In this document: piece after piece, positions 33,615-45,410 of the stretch
How positions within the stretch are numbered: the first letter of the stretch is position 1
Layout of the letters: each line of letters begins with the position of its first letter
From: Plenodomus lindquistii
Taxonomy: Eukaryota; Ascomycota; Dothideomycetes; Pleosporales; Leptosphaeriaceae
Length of the DNA: 64,000 bases
Assembly (NCBI GenBank): GCA_025504975.1
Contig: JANUWI010000003.1
Span: 3,162,001-3,226,000, forward strand
Reading direction: 5' to 3'
The notes under the pieces: generated by a model
What the model was told of the DNA's origin: nothing
Databases searched by the model: none
The model's input: the letters and a program-made list of their open reading frames with translations, nothing else
Program-made: the position numbers and the translations under genes

Positions 33615-36600
33615 ATTGCACAAAGGTAGGCATTCTCTCGGGCAAGTATCGGACAGCGTACTAATGCTGGTTAGATATTTCTGAAAACACACGTCGCACA
33701 CATACACAGAGCCAGATACCCAAGCGTTGTACTTATTTCTTTATCTAATACCCGTCAGCGTCACTTCGCGCCTGACATCGGCTTGCTTAGTTCATTCATC
33801 TGTTCTCGATTTCGGTTTTCGAAAGCATTCTTGTCCAAGTGGCTGAGGAGGATGGCACTTTTGTTGTTTTGCCCCAGATTCAAACATTGCTACAGGCGAG
33901 TCGGAATTTTTGGTCATCGGAAGTTGATCCTTAATGTGCGGGAGGAGGTGTAGGCCGCGACGTGCGAGATGGTATATGGTAGAATAATGTCAAGTCTGAT
34001 GGTATATGCAGTGAAGAAGGACTTTTTCCGTCGCTTTTGGTGATGTGTGTGCGTAATTCATGGGTGGGCAGTTTGACACTTTGTTGATAGAGAGACGTCA
34101 TGTCTTACGTTCCTCAGGTTGGCCAAAGGCTCCGTTGGTACTCGGTTTCCTAACGCCGTAACTCATCACCAAGTACCTCACCCAGTACGCGCCAACGTCG
34201 TTCGACCACGCACATTGCACGGTTCGATCTCGTCTAGAACCAGCACTTCTGATATTGATAAAGGTGCTAGCGTGTTTAACTAAAGATACATTCGATTCGA
34301 TATCATCGTCATGGCAAGCAGGCAGGCAAGCAGACATGCTAAAGCTAGGCATAAACCTAAAACGAAAGCAGCATGTCTGTTTCATGTGTCAAGTAAGTAA
34401 ATACCCTAAGTGATGATGGTGTGGGAAATGGAGGGTTGATTGAGAGAGAGAGAGGGATATGTATATGCATCTCGCATCTCGCATGTGGAATCGAATCGAA
34501 TGATGGAAGAAGGTACGGATTGTGATGGATAAACGCATCTCAGCAAAGTGTGTGTACCATGGATCTAAGAATAGATTAGTCGGGGGATGCGTACCTGCGT
34601 TGACGACACAGGAGGCTGCCAGGTACAGGTACAGTGAGTGTATTTGATTGATGTCGCTACGAGGTATGTAGCTGGCTGGCTGGTTGGTTGGTTGGTTGGG
34701 CGGGCAGAGACGTATGGATGTACCCTCGAGGCACAGTGAACTAAGAATAACACGTGTACCTGCGTGGGAACGATGGATAGTAGATTACTTGGCCGCGACG
34801 GCCCGCAACATGGCATGTTAGATCTCTTGATTGACTACGCCGCTTACGCTTGGCATGCGCAGGAGTATGCAGCGATGCTGGAGACGGTGATGTGGATGCT
34901 AGGCAGGAGCTATGTGGCCAACCAGGCTTCATTTAGAAACACCAAGGCTAGTTGGTGGCAGGATACGTGTAGGTAAGATGGAGGGAAATGCTAATAAGGT
35001 GTATGCAAAGGATGGATGCACTCTTGAAAACTGGTACCCATCCATGCTCATGCTTACTGTGGTATGCTCATGAAGTAGCGTAGAAACCCACCTGGCAGCT
35101 AACAGCCGTAAGACTATGGACAACGGGTAGGTAGACTACATACAAACATCGAAACACAATCAAGTCAAGCCTTTCCACAAACGAGCACAAAGGCGACGGA
35201 CGGAGCCCTTGCTCGCGATCTAACGATTTGAAGCAGTGTCGAGTCTACGGGCATGCAAAGTCAGGTTATGTGTGTTCAGTGTCGGTAGCACGGCCGCGTC
35301 AGTCATGCGTCCCAGCTCAATGGTTCAACAGCGCGCTCTCGTGGTTCGCAGCACGCAGAGCTAAAAATATCGCGTCTCGGAACACGGGTGGGGAATGCAT
35401 GTTTGCGCTAAGGATGCGTGGAGTCTGTGAGCCTCTATTCTGACTTGAGCGTTGGGATCTGGGGATGAGGGAACGGCTGGGGAATGGTTGGGCTGGGTGT
35501 TTGGCTTGTTGCTTGTACTGTGTAGGTGGTGGGCATGTGATGGGTAAGCAGAGATTGTGTGTTGCAATTTGCGAGTGATGATGGAGGGTAACTGTGGTAA
35601 GGTGGATGGTTAGAGGCGGCGTGGGGTTCATTGCGGGGCGTTGTCGAGGGATGGAAGCATGTGGAAACAGCGAGTGATGGGTTGGATGTTTGTTTGCTGG
35701 CGAGGCAGTGATTTCACGGGGACACCCTGAACATGGGTTGAAGGCGCAGGTTTCAACGTTGGATTGAACCGCCTCGACGGAACAAGACTGCTTCGCCATG
35801 TGCTGCTACCACCTCAGGGCTCAGCGCGGCGCATGTGACATGTCTGCAAGCGCTGTTTCCTGGTAATTGATGGCAGGAATAAAGATGCCCTGTCACAAGG
35901 CTACAAGGCTGCAAGGCCCAGTGAGGTCATTTCCTTGGCCATGCTGAATCTCGTGCAGTAGCCGCTTGCCGGATGCAATCAGCTGCTGGGTACCGTCAAG
36001 CCGGTAGAATGCGATATGGAATTTGTGGTGTTTGTCTGCCTGTGCCGTGGGAGGGTGAGCCTATGAGTATGAGGCTGGCGGACCCCAGCACCGATATGTC
36101 CTTAAAATAACTCAGCTGGGCATCACAGCGCAGTAAACTGGCCACAGCCGGCTAGCCCGTTCGCGGTGGACGGGATTTTGGCATGCGCAGCCAATGGCAG
36201 GGCACCATGGCCAAAGCAAGCAAATGTCTGCCAGAGTAAGAATTAGCGACGGCGGACGGGCCCAGGCGTTGCAGCGCCAGACTGCTAAATATAGGAGAGG
36301 GCACCCGCTCCACGGTCGTTTCCTCTGCACATCGCACTGGAGCCTCAGGATCATCCCAAGCCCGCGAGCGCACTTGTTCATATAGCCGTCGTAGTCGCGG
36401 GAGACTGTGGCTGCCCATTGCGCGCCGACACTTGCCGCCTGCTGCTTGGCCCTGCTGAAACGCCCAACGTCTTCCAAGTTCGAGGTCGAGGTCACGGTCA
36501 CGGTCACGGTCACGGTCACGGCCACGGTTGTCAGCCTAGTACCAAGACGCTTCTTTTGTTCCTCCGCAGACCCTCGAACACCAGCGCCAGCCACACACGC

Positions 36601-36645
36601 CGTCCCCCATCCATGCGCCAGCCCGCCGCCGTGTAGACCATCACC
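33615..36645. other. Intergenic 3.0 kb, largest gap in the window
   Basis: Downstream of the Msb1-domain gene and upstream of the MADS-box gene, both + strand. It contains GAGA and GGTTGGTT simple runs (near 34440-34455 and 34670-34698) and a GGTCAC hexamer array (36484-36525) in the MADS-box leader. The minus frame 35317-35799 (160 codons, ATG start) has no domain and I do not accept it. A non-coding RNA cannot be excluded. Confidence 0.5.
36484..36525. repeat. GGTCAC hexanucleotide array
   Basis: Five perfect GGTCAC units (36490-36519) are flanked by variants GGTCGA and GGCCAC. The array ends about 120 bp before the MADS-box start, probably within its 5' leader or promoter. Confidence 0.8.
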
Positions 36646-37727
36646 ATGGGCCGCCGCAAGATTGAGATCAAGGCCATCAAGGACGACCGCAACCGCTCCG
36701 TGTAAGTCTTCTCGTCGCCGTCTCCATCTCCATCTCCATCTCCGTCTGCATCTCCATCTCCGCGTTCCGACGACGCGCACCCACGGCAATCGTCGCGACC
36801 AGCGCTAACCACCCGCGCAGCACTTTCCTCAAGCGCAAAGGCGGCCTGTTCAAAAAGGCACACGAGCTCTCTGTGCTGTGCTCCGTCGACGTCGCCGTCA
36901 TCATCTTCGGCCACAACAAGAAGCTCTACGAGTTCTCCTCGGGCGACATCAACGAGACGATTGGCCGCTACCAATATGTATGCACTCACCCACTCACTCA
37001 CCCGCTCTCTTTGGTCCCCCCACGACACGCACCCGCTGACACACCTCGCAGTATGGCGGCGCACACGAGCACAAGGGCCCCGAGGACTTTATGGGCAAGA
37101 AGGACGGCGATGAAGACGACGATGACGACGACGAGGGCGCGCCGCCTCGAGACTCGCACACCCCGCCCGACCATGCCGCCATGATGCCCCATCACATGCA
37201 GCACCAGCAGTTCCAGCACATCAGACACACGGCGCCCTCCATGTCCCCTCCTATTGGCAACGGCGCCTTCCAACAGCGCGGCCCTTCGCCACAGCCTCCT
37301 CACCACCTGTCGCGACCAAGTTCGGGTATTGGCCATGTTCGTCGACCCAGCTCCAATCTCGCCCCTCCTCAGCCATATCCCTCACAAGCCCCGCCGCCCC
37401 CGAATAACTATGCCTACATGCCAAATCCACCCTTCTACAATCCTCAAGCCGCCCAGCAGATGGCGCCGAAGCCACAGCTCAGCCCGCCTGCGCCGCAGTT
37501 CCAATTCACACACCCCATGCCCACACATCCGCAGGTCCAGCAATTCATGCAACAGGAGCAGCGGAGACAATCGATGCCACCGACCTTTGAGCAGCAGCAA
37601 CAACAGGCGCAACATCAGGCACACCAGCAGCAACAGCATCAACAGGCAGTACAGCAGCAACAACAAGCGGTACAACAGCAACAACAAGCCCATCAACAAG
37701 CCCAACAGCAACACCAGCAGCAACAGC

Positions 37728-37779
<52 letters not shown>

Positions 37780-38809
37780 TGAACAACATCAGCAACAGCA
37801 ACTCCAGCAGCAGCAGCAACAACAACAACAGCAGCAGCAGCAGCATGAACAACATCAGCAGCAACAACAACCCCCGCAACCACAGGTCTCGCAGCCACAA
37901 CAAGAACGCCCACCTCAGCCTACCATCACCGTCCCTTCTCCTCCTCAGCAGAACGAATTCCAGAGCCCACCACTACCACAGCCGAAACCACTCCACGCTT
38001 CAGCGAGGCACAGCATCTTTACACCCATCGATGACAGCCAGTCCATGCTGGCTGCGCATTGGGGTAGTAGCAGCAACCTGATGGCCCCACGCAGCGAAGT
38101 TCCATTCATCAAGCAGGAGAATAGGTCACAATCAATTGACGTTGCTGCCATGTCTCGGTTACAACCCAACGGTGTTTCCCCTCCTCAGCCGCCACCCCCG
38201 CAAATGCCCGTTCAGCAGCCACCGCAAAGAACGCAATCCGCAGCTTCCATGCCCACCGTTCCTCCTCCGTCACGCACAAGCAGTCTACGAATGGGCGAGA
38301 GTAAGCCGAGATTGAGGGTACAGATTCCTAGCGAGCAATCAGATGCCGGCAGCGCCACTGCAGACTCGTCCCCCAAGGATTCTGGCACAACTGGTGCTAC
38401 TCCTGGACGTAGTACGGACGCCTCGCATTCCTCGGGTGTTGTGCTTCCACCTCCTTCGCCCAGTGCCAATTCGTTATTGAGTGCTGGTGCAACCGGCCCG
38501 CCAAATCCATTCGCCCGTCCACCACCACCTTCAAACAACAACTCATATGGCAGTCGGGATAACATGGAAACCCCAATCTCGGCGTTACCCAGTCGATTTG
38601 TTGAGAATGGACTCCTGCCTTCGCCTTCAAGCTTTTACCCCGAATGGGGTTTTGGACGCGAGTCCAACATGCTGCCCAGTCCCCTGAATTTCCAGACCCC
38701 TGTCGCGCCGTCGGGACCAAGTTTCAGTCGCGACGACTCGGCCGATCGCAAGAGGAAACAGTCGGACGATGGATCGGATGCTGGCAGCCAAAAACGAGTA
38801 AAGTCATGA
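36646..38809 (+). CDS. MADS-box transcription factor, Rlm1/MEF2 type, with polyglutamine tract
   Basis: Exons 36646-36701, 36821-36977 and 37052-38809 give 656 residues; introns are 119 and 74 nt. The N-terminus is a MADS domain (MGRRKIEIKAIKDDRNRSV, TFLKRKGGLFKKAHELSVLC) with a MEF2-like extension (INETIGRYQYYGG). Yeast Rlm1 and Aspergillus RlmA of this type act below the Slt2/MpkA wall-integrity kinase, so nuclear control of wall genes is likely. An acidic stretch (DGDEDDDDDDEG) follows, then about 95 Gln-dominated residues (37591-37870) with 17 pure CAA codons at 37727-37777. Pro-rich segments and SP sites lie further on. The C-terminus is basic (SQKRVKS). Intron 1 carries a CATCTC simple repeat. 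Confidence 0.94.
36721..36762 (+). repeat. CATCTC simple repeat in MADS-box intron 1
   Basis: Imperfect CATCTC/CGTCTG units fill the centre of the first intron. It is a variable-length candidate but has no known role. Confidence 0.7.
37591..37870 (+). repeat. CAG/CAA tract coding polyglutamine
   Basis: Mixed CAG and CAA codons with scattered His, Ala and Val. The uninterrupted part is 17 CAA codons (37727-37777). Pure triplet runs of this kind change length between strains. Confidence 0.9.
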
Positions 38810-39818
38810 GCTTTGCATCTTCTTTTCGCTTGGTGGTCCAGCTCCTGGGAGTTGCAACCTCTTTTATCTTGAAGAATGAACAAGCCATTGCACTCCTGTA
38901 ACAGTCTTTTCCTCTAGAGTCCCGCAAGAGGGATTCCTATTTTTGATACATTATTGGCGGTTGAGTGGCCGTTGCTGGCGGTAAGAGTTGATGTCGTGTA
39001 CATGGAGCTGTTGGCTACTTGGTTGGGGCGTTGTTGGATACCCTTTGATGACAATTTGTTGTTTTGTTTTAGATGCCATTGTACACGGAGCATTTCTGGG
39101 TAGCGAGTGCGTTTCGGATAGAGGCACGATGGCATGATGATTGTCTTGGTCTATTCTTATCTTTGGATTGCTGTAGATAGTTTAATGGCATTTTGGACAG
39201 TGTCCCATGATCTAAATTTGACTGATGTGGCTGCTGTGGCTGCTGTGGCTGCTTTCAAACGAAATGGATCTGGTTCTTGTCGACTGTTGTTGCGACCATG
39301 GTGTACGACGATAGGCTCTGCACATGCTTGACGGCAACATACTATGGAACGCTCCACGGCCACGTGCTCGATATGATTCCGACCTTCCGAACATTGAAGC
39401 CTACTAATGTTCGTGGCTGTACCCCAGCGGAAGCCACCGAACCCGACCGATGTGACCGGTGGGCGTCATAGGGCCAAGCGTGCCCCGCTAAGTTTGCCCA
39501 GGGCAGCGGACGTCAGCCGCAAGGTGGGCTGTGAATTCCGCCGTTGGGCTTTCGTTGTGCCGTATATAAGGTGGTCCTATACGCGCGCGAGCGAAATACG
39601 AAAGTGAGCCTTGTCCTTTGCGCTGATCTGCTCGTTTGAACAGGCCGAAACAGCTTGTCCATTGTGTGTCCTGGACATTGAATCACACTGTGCCGCGCGC
39701 CAGAGTGACGACTGTACCTGTGTCACGTACATATATCAGCTGGCGAGCTTGAGCTGTTTGGCCTCCTCTCTTCCCACGATACCATCACACTCCGCGCAGT
39801 ACAGTAGCAACAACCACA
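38810..39818. other. Intergenic 1.0 kb
   Basis: 3' flank of the MADS-box gene and promoter of the calcium-binding protein gene. A GTGGCTGCT triple tandem lies near 39227-39251. A TATATAAGG box-like element occurs near 39560. No gene seen. Confidence 0.5.
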
Positions 39819-41233
39819 ATGGCGTATAACAAAGGCTTCAATCCAGATCGACTGCCCATGCATGCGCAGCCTGACGAGGTATGTTTTCCTACTTGTCCCC
39901 CTCGCAGGTTGCGCCGGTTTATTAACACTTGTCTTGCAAGGCCGCAGCCATGATGTCTGGCGGGCAATCCGCAGCCGCCTCACGACCCCCGCGCACCTCA
40001 TCCGCCCGCCCAGACTACAACAAGCCTGCCCCCGCAGTTCCCTCCTCGCAACGATACGACTCGCGACCAGACGACCGCTACTCTGGCGGTGGTGCGGGAC
40101 GCGGCGCAGGCGGAGGGGGCTACGACTCTCGGCCCCCACCAGGCGCATACCAGCAGGACCCCCGCTACGACGGGCGCACAGCATCGTACAACTCGCGCCC
40201 TGAACCGCGACACGACGAGCGGTATGGTGTTGGTTCGCCGCCACCCGCGAACTATGGACATGGACCGCCGCCCCAGGGCTATCATGGGCGTCCGCCGATT
40301 GCGGCGCAGAGTCGGCCGCCGCCTACGCCTGCGCCTGCGCCACCGAGAGATGGGAATGATCGCGAGGCGCTGTGGAGGTTGTTTGGGGCGGTAGATAAAA
40401 ACAGTATGTTTTCTTCCTTGTCTTTTGAGACTTTTAGAGGTTGGGAAAGCGTGGACAAAGGCTGACATGGCTGATTAGGAAACGGTGCCCTGACTGAAGC
40501 GGAACTTCGAACTGCGCTGGTCAATGGCGATTGGACGCCCTTCGATCCGCACACAGTGCGCATGATGATACGAATGTTTGACACAGACCGGTCAGGAAGT
40601 GTAAACTTTGATGAGTTCTGGTGCGCCCACCCGCAGTCCCCTTTTTTTTCCAATCCGCCCCATGCTTTCCAAACCAGACATCAACTACTATACTAACTCT
40701 CTCTTCCAAAACAGCGGGCTATGGGGCTTCCTCTCCGCCTGGCGCGGCCTCTTTGACCGCTTCGATCAGGACCACAGCGGCAGCATCTCGTATGCTGAAT
40801 TCAACGAAGCCCTCATCGCCTTTGGCTACCGCCTCTCGCAGCAATTCGTCACCCTGCTGTACCGCACCTACGATCGCAGCGGCGCCAATTCCATGAGTTT
40901 CGACCTCTTTGTGCAAGCATGCATCAGTCTGAAGCGCATGACGGACGTGTTTAAAAAGTACGACGAGGATCGTGATGGGTATATTACGCTGAGTTTGTAA
41001 GTTCCTCCCCTGACTTGACCTTCAAACAAGCCCCCTCTCCCCCTCCCCTTTCCCGTCTATTTGAAGACGAGATGGGGGAGAGAAGACGGATTGCAATGGA
41101 TATTGGAAAGAGATGTATAGTTTTGCTAACCTAATCGTGTGTGTGTGACTATAGTGAGGAATTCCTAACAGGTGCGCAAGCTCTCTTCCTCTTCAACTCC
41201 ATCTCGGCCGACACTGATACGGGACTCTATTAG
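39819..41233 (+). CDS. Penta-EF-hand calcium-binding protein (ALG-2/Pef1 type)
   Basis: Exons 39819-39878, 39941-40403, 40479-40620, 40715-40996 and 41155-41233 give 341 residues. The first 170 residues are Gly/Pro/Tyr/Arg-rich and disordered. Five EF loops follow: DKNRNGALTEAE, DTDRSGSVNFDE, DQDHSGSISYAE, DRSGANSMSFDL (degenerate) and DEDRDGYITLSFEE. Penta-EF-hand proteins dimerise and move to membranes on calcium binding; yeast Pef1 acts in polar bud growth and cation response. The last exon was recovered from the ATAG acceptor and ends in ISADTDTGLY, a tail fitting the family. EF1, 2, 3 and 5 keep the acidic ligands. Confidence 0.92.
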
Positions 41234-41990
41234 AAATCATTGCTCAGCGATGAATATGAATGAGGTGATGACGATACTCTCTCTTTTTTTGGGTGGGCTC
41301 ATCCATTTCATCTACCCATCTAGCCTTTTTTTGGGAGGGGAAATATCCTGCAAGCACTTTGGAAGATATGTGTTGTTGGAAGAGGGAGTCACCCCTGGAT
41401 GTGTGTGTGTGTGTGTGTCTTGGGTATTAAGCTTTGTGACGTACGATTATGACGGATGAATGGGACATGCATGACTTGATGGTGTGAGTGGGATGTGGGA
41501 TGTGGGATGAGGGATGGCAGATACCCGTTATGTACCGTGTTCGACATGAATTTACGAATCATTATTGAGTGAACTTATGCACACACACCACCACCATCAT
41601 CATCATCATAGTACTGTTTGTATGTGCGTGTGCGCATACACCCATTCCCATTCCCATTTTCACTCGACAGATACGCATACTCATCGTAGAGCTGACGCAG
41701 ACGTGCCTGAACACGCGGGTCCGTTTCCATCATGTCCTATCGTTTATGAAACAGTATGTATGGAGGAGCCAGGAATCAAGTATATGAATCATGGGGTATT
41801 ATTTTTACTGTCGACTAACTAACAATTTAGCTACCAATCGAGGGGGGGGGTATATATATCGCGTTCCGCTCCGTGGCAGCCTCGTCAAATAAAAAAAAAA
41901 GAGAGAGAAGAAGGAAAAAGACAAGAAAATCGTCAATACAAAATAGCCCCTACCAGCATCCTATCCCAACCTCCCGACCTCGCCAACTTA
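41234..41990. other. Intergenic, convergent 3' regions with microsatellites
   Basis: 3' flanks of the EF-hand (+) and SUR7-family (-) genes. It has a TG run at about 41400-41418, CACCAT/CATCAT runs at 41580-41610 and CCCATT units near 41641-41658. No gene seen. Confidence 0.55.
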
Positions 41991-42887
41991 TCATCCATGC
42001 TTAGCATACATCTCGTTCTTTGCGCCCCGTCTCCGTCCCATGCAAAACTCGACAATCCACGCAAATAGCACCACCAACATGAGTCCCGTGGCCGCCCACG
42101 TCAATGCCAAAAACTTGTTTCCCCTGTACGCCACAACGCCCACGTCATTGCCATATTTATTAATCACCTCTGTCGCTTTGACCATGACGGCCGTAACGAG
42201 GGAACTCGCAATAGCCATTGCCAGAAACGCCAGCGTCGCAAGCATAAAGTTTAGACAGGCGGATAGACGGCCCGATGTAAGCACTGCAAAGAGCGCGGCG
42301 AGCAGTGCAAGAAAGATGAGGCAGATTGCAATGACGTAGAGGACGAACATGGCAGCCATGAGGGCGTTGAGGGCGCGGATACCGCTGTCAATGTCAGAGG
42401 GCCAGTTGATGTCGTCGAGGGTGATTTGTGTGCCCGTGGTTTTATTGAGGGCGTCTTCGACGATGCGGGTAGGGTCGAATTTGTACATGGCCTTGCTCTG
42501 GCTGCATCCGGTCATGTTCTTGCTAATGTCCGAGGAGGAGACGGTGGCGTTTGCCGACTCGGCGGGCGTGTATTGCCCGTAGCAGTAGTTGAGCATGTGG
42601 GTGGAGTAAAAGTCCTCAATGCCTAGGCGCTCGGCTGCGTCGCCGATGCGATCGTTGATTTCGGAGGAGATGTCGTTGCCGATGGAGTCGAAGAGGTTGG
42701 TGATGGGGTTGGAGGACGAGGACGACTGGGATGAGTCGAGGAGTGTTTCCCCGACGGCCGACGTGTTGAGCGTGAGGAGATCGTAGCTTTCCATGAAGCC
42801 TTTTTTGTGGCCTGCGAAAAGGCACAGGAAACTCAGGATCAAGGCGGCAATGCAGCATACTGCTGGAATGAGCGCGGTAAGACGCAT
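41991..42887 (-). CDS. SUR7/PalI family plasma membrane protein
   Basis: A single exon of 298 residues with four membrane helices at about 5-27, 178-203, 212-236 and 258-282. The claudin-like layout has a large first extracellular loop with a cysteine pair (Cys102 in NYCYGQ, Cys128) and N-glycosylation sites (NATV, NMTG, NKTT). The C-terminus is short, cytosolic and basic (GRRRGAKNEMYAKHG). Yeast Sur7, Fmp45 and Ynl194c mark eisosome domains, and PalI helps sense ambient pH. This protein lacks the long tail of PalI, so the Sur7/Fmp45 side is more likely. Substrate or partner is not readable from the sequence. Confidence 0.88.
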   Translation of the reverse strand: MRLTALIPAVCCIAALILSFLCLFAGHKKGFMESYDLLTLNTSAVGETLLDSSQSSSSSNPITNLFDSIGNDISSEINDRIGDAAERLGIEDFYSTHMLNYCYGQYTPAESANATVSSSDISKNMTGCSQSKAMYKFDPTRIVEDALNKTTGTQITLDDINWPSDIDSGIRALNALMAAMFVLYVIAICLIFLALLAALFAVLTSGRLSACLNFMLATLAFLAMAIASSLVTAVMVKATEVINKYGNDVGVVAYRGNKFLALTWAATGLMLVVLFAWIVEFCMGRRRGAKNEMYAKHG

Positions 42888-43733
42888 GGTTCAAAGAGTG
42901 ATGTCAAGAGGAGAGATGTTCAGGTGTTGTGCGCGTGTTGGTGATAAGAGGCCAACCGCAGAGTTAGTTGCAAGCAGTGAATGAACAAAGTGACGGTGGA
43001 TCGTGTCCGCGTAACAGAGTCACACAAAGGGTCTCGATCATTTCCTTATACATTACCTAGCACAGCCCTGCAAAGCTCAACGTCACTGAGGCCAGGGGTC
43101 CACTCATGCAAATGGACCAGATCAAGATCGTAGCCCTGCACAGACGCCCAACCTCTACACACACAGATGAAGGAGTTGACGTGGTCGTTGGACCGTTGGG
43201 TTGTCGCGATCCCTGGAGCATGACGTAGGGAACAAGGGGGCTGGGATCAAGCGAGGCAGCTTGCGCAGGCACGATTGGCTGTCGGCCATGGCTGATAGAA
43301 AGTCGGCGCGAAGCAGGGTTTTTCTGTGCTTTCTCAGATAAATTAAGAAACGGTGTGGAGAGACGGTGAGGGTCTCGATGCAACAGCCACACGTGGGTTG
43401 CGCGTGTAGTGGGTCGCACAGCCGCAACACACGTATACCCACAGCATGTACTATACACAATACGAGCACTGCAAACGGTAAGCCAAATTGATCAAGTCGA
43501 GTATTTTCAAAATCTACATGGACTATGAATAAATCTATTACTTGATGGTCCATCGTCTAATCGTCTATCGTGATATCCATAAAGGCATAAGAATCGTGCA
43601 TGTGTGAGGGGAGGAGCACTCTGCGCCCTCGTACTTTTAGGTGGGAAACTCTGCATTCGCTGCCAACTGAGATACTAAGTGTAGCCAAGTCGGGACGTGG
43701 CTACGCGGCCTGCCCGCGGTTTCACCCGCAAGT
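42888..43733. other. Intergenic, about 0.85 kb
   Basis: Upstream of the SUR7-family gene and downstream of the next minus-strand gene. Open frames at 43155-43553 lack features. No gene or repeat is supported. Confidence 0.55.
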
Positions 43734-44576
43734 TCAATGTGCCGACTTTTTCGAGTTCTTTGGAGGCCGCGAAGTCGAGGCGGCCGGGGTGACATTATCT
43801 GTAAAGGGCGAGTATGGCGCTGATACAGAATGCGGCGGCGCCCGTTGGCCTGACTTTGTACGTGGAGGATCTGTGGATCCTGGCCATTTCTTCTGCTCTT
43901 CATGCATCTTGTCCAGAGGTTCTCCGGAGATGTGATATTTGCTCCATTCAATGGGAGGGCAGCGCACAACGTTCTGAGGTTGTGGTATTGGCGGAATCTG
44001 CGTCTGCGGCAGTTTGGCGTGTACGTCGGCAGAGTCCTTGCGCGCATTTGCGCCTGCCCCGGTATCGCTGTGGTCGTCATGGCTGGGCACCGAGTCTGTC
44101 AGGCCAGAGAGAGTCGGCGTCAGGACGTCGTGATAGGAGCGTGCTGCCTGTGCTTGTTGCTGCTGTATAGCGCGCGCAAAGGCTTGTGGGTCGGCCACGG
44201 CGACAGTCTTGAGCTCCTGCAGCGCCTTGAGGTCGCGCTTGCTCTTCTCGCGCTGCAGCTGAAGCAAGGATATGGCGGAGCGCAGGGCAATGGCATCTGG
44301 GTTCTCGCTTTCGGATATGGCTACGGCGGGAGGAGGGGATATGAAGGTTGCGCGTGGTGGGGGAGGTGGGGGAGGTGGTGGAGGGACGATGCGGGCATGG
44401 CTTTCGGTGCGCTCCACAGGCGCCAGCTGGGCGGCCGTCACTGTAGGCGTAATGGGCGACACGGGTGGTCGGTTTGGGGAGGCCGACTCGGAGCGCTTCC
44501 TTGAGCGCGCCGAGGTGGAAGAGGCATCGCTGGAAGAGGCCGGGCGTGGGTTGGTGTCGACGAGGAGTGCGGGCAT
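43734..44576 (-). CDS. Conserved-looking proline-rich protein with short coiled coil, unknown function
   Basis: A single exon of 280 residues. The frame is open upstream to a GTG at 44603, but the first ATG is at 44576 (MPALLVDTNPRP). The N-terminal third is Ser/Pro-rich and holds a run of eleven Pro. A compact helical block follows (ALRSAISLLQLQREKSKRDL and ALQELKTVAVADPQAFARAI), then a second ordered block (PPIEWSKYHISGEPLDKMHE) and a basic end. These two islands inside disorder look like conserved binding segments, as in nuclear complex subunits. I do not recognise the family. Confidence 0.78.
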   Translation of the reverse strand: MPALLVDTNPRPASSSDASSTSARSRKRSESASPNRPPVSPITPTVTAAQLAPVERTESHARIVPPPPPPPPPPRATFISPPPAVAISESENPDAIALRSAISLLQLQREKSKRDLKALQELKTVAVADPQAFARAIQQQQAQAARSYHDVLTPTLSGLTDSVPSHDDHSDTGAGANARKDSADVHAKLPQTQIPPIPQPQNVVRCPPIEWSKYHISGEPLDKMHEEQKKWPGSTDPPRTKSGQRAPPHSVSAPYSPFTDNVTPAASTSRPPKNSKKSAH

Positions 44577-44872
44577 GGCGGCGGGGTGCGAGGTCGTCTC
44601 CACGCAGAGCCGGACAGTGAACAGATCACGTCGGGGCCTCTGGGCGGGAATGACTTAATCTCCGGCGAGGGTTCGCCGCAGAGGTGGCGGCGGTTAGGCG
44701 CTGGCTAGGGGTGCGCTTCGCCCGTCCATGCCAGATGCGAGTGCGCGCAAGAGAATGCCTAGGCAGTTGTTGGGCCCTTGCGGTTGGTGGAGCGCGTGGT
44801 TACTGGTGCTGGGTGGGTGGAGGGGAGCGGCAACAGAATCTGGGCGGCTTGGGTCGGGATACCTACTGCTGT

Positions 44873-44909
<37 letters not shown>
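44873..44909. repeat. TAC trinucleotide microsatellite
   Basis: Twelve uninterrupted TAC units, about 300 bp upstream of the minus-strand gene start at 44576. It is not in an accepted coding region. Confidence 0.85.
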
Positions 44910-44910
<1 letters not shown>

Positions 44911-45374
44911 AGATGCCAGCCAAGACAAGACATGAACCACGACACATTCTGCCGGGATCCAAGTCCGCCCACGATTTGAACATGGGCAATTCAACAAACT
45001 ATTGCCAAATCGCAATATGCACCCATTGCATCCGCTTGAATCATGTCCCTCGGCACCTCACACAGTTGCCGAGTGCATCCTCATGGACTAGGTGTATGTA
45101 GACAGCCACACTGCAAAGTGCTGCAGCATGAATCGGTTGTGTGACGGCAGGGACGGGGCCAACCGAATCTCGTGCAGCTGGTCAACATGTCACTAGGAGT
45201 TCCCTGCTGCTTTGCCAAACTCTAGTCTTTCTCGATGCTGCAGTCGACAAGCTTCAAACACGCACCAGTGACATGGGGTTGCGCGCAGCCTTCATGTGAC
45301 CAAGTATGCCAGCCCATGGCCGTTTCACGTCGTCCAGCTGCACCGATCTGCACCGGCCTTGCCGCAACACGGAG

Positions 45375-45410
45375 CTCTGGAAACTCTGGAAACTCTGGAA
45401 ACTCTGGAAA
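45375..45410. repeat. Four-copy CTCTGGAAA minisatellite
   Basis: Four identical 9-bp units in tandem in the divergent region between the genes starting at 44576 and 46012. The period is a multiple of three and both strands stay open, but no gene is supported here. Confidence 0.85.

Noticed and set aside
35317..35799. 160-codon minus-strand frame with ATG in the 3-kb gap
   Set aside because: His/Pro/Ser-rich chance composition, no domain, no splice or leader support. It would need transcript evidence.
35745..35815. tRNA-like signal (GGTTCAATCC on the minus strand with an A-box-like element)
   Set aside because: The A-box-like and B-box-like elements are only about 28 nt apart, too close for a tRNA, and no acceptor stem can be paired.
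37382..37903. Poly-leucine minus-strand open frame
   Set aside because: It is the reverse complement of the CAG/CAA glutamine tract of the MADS-box gene.
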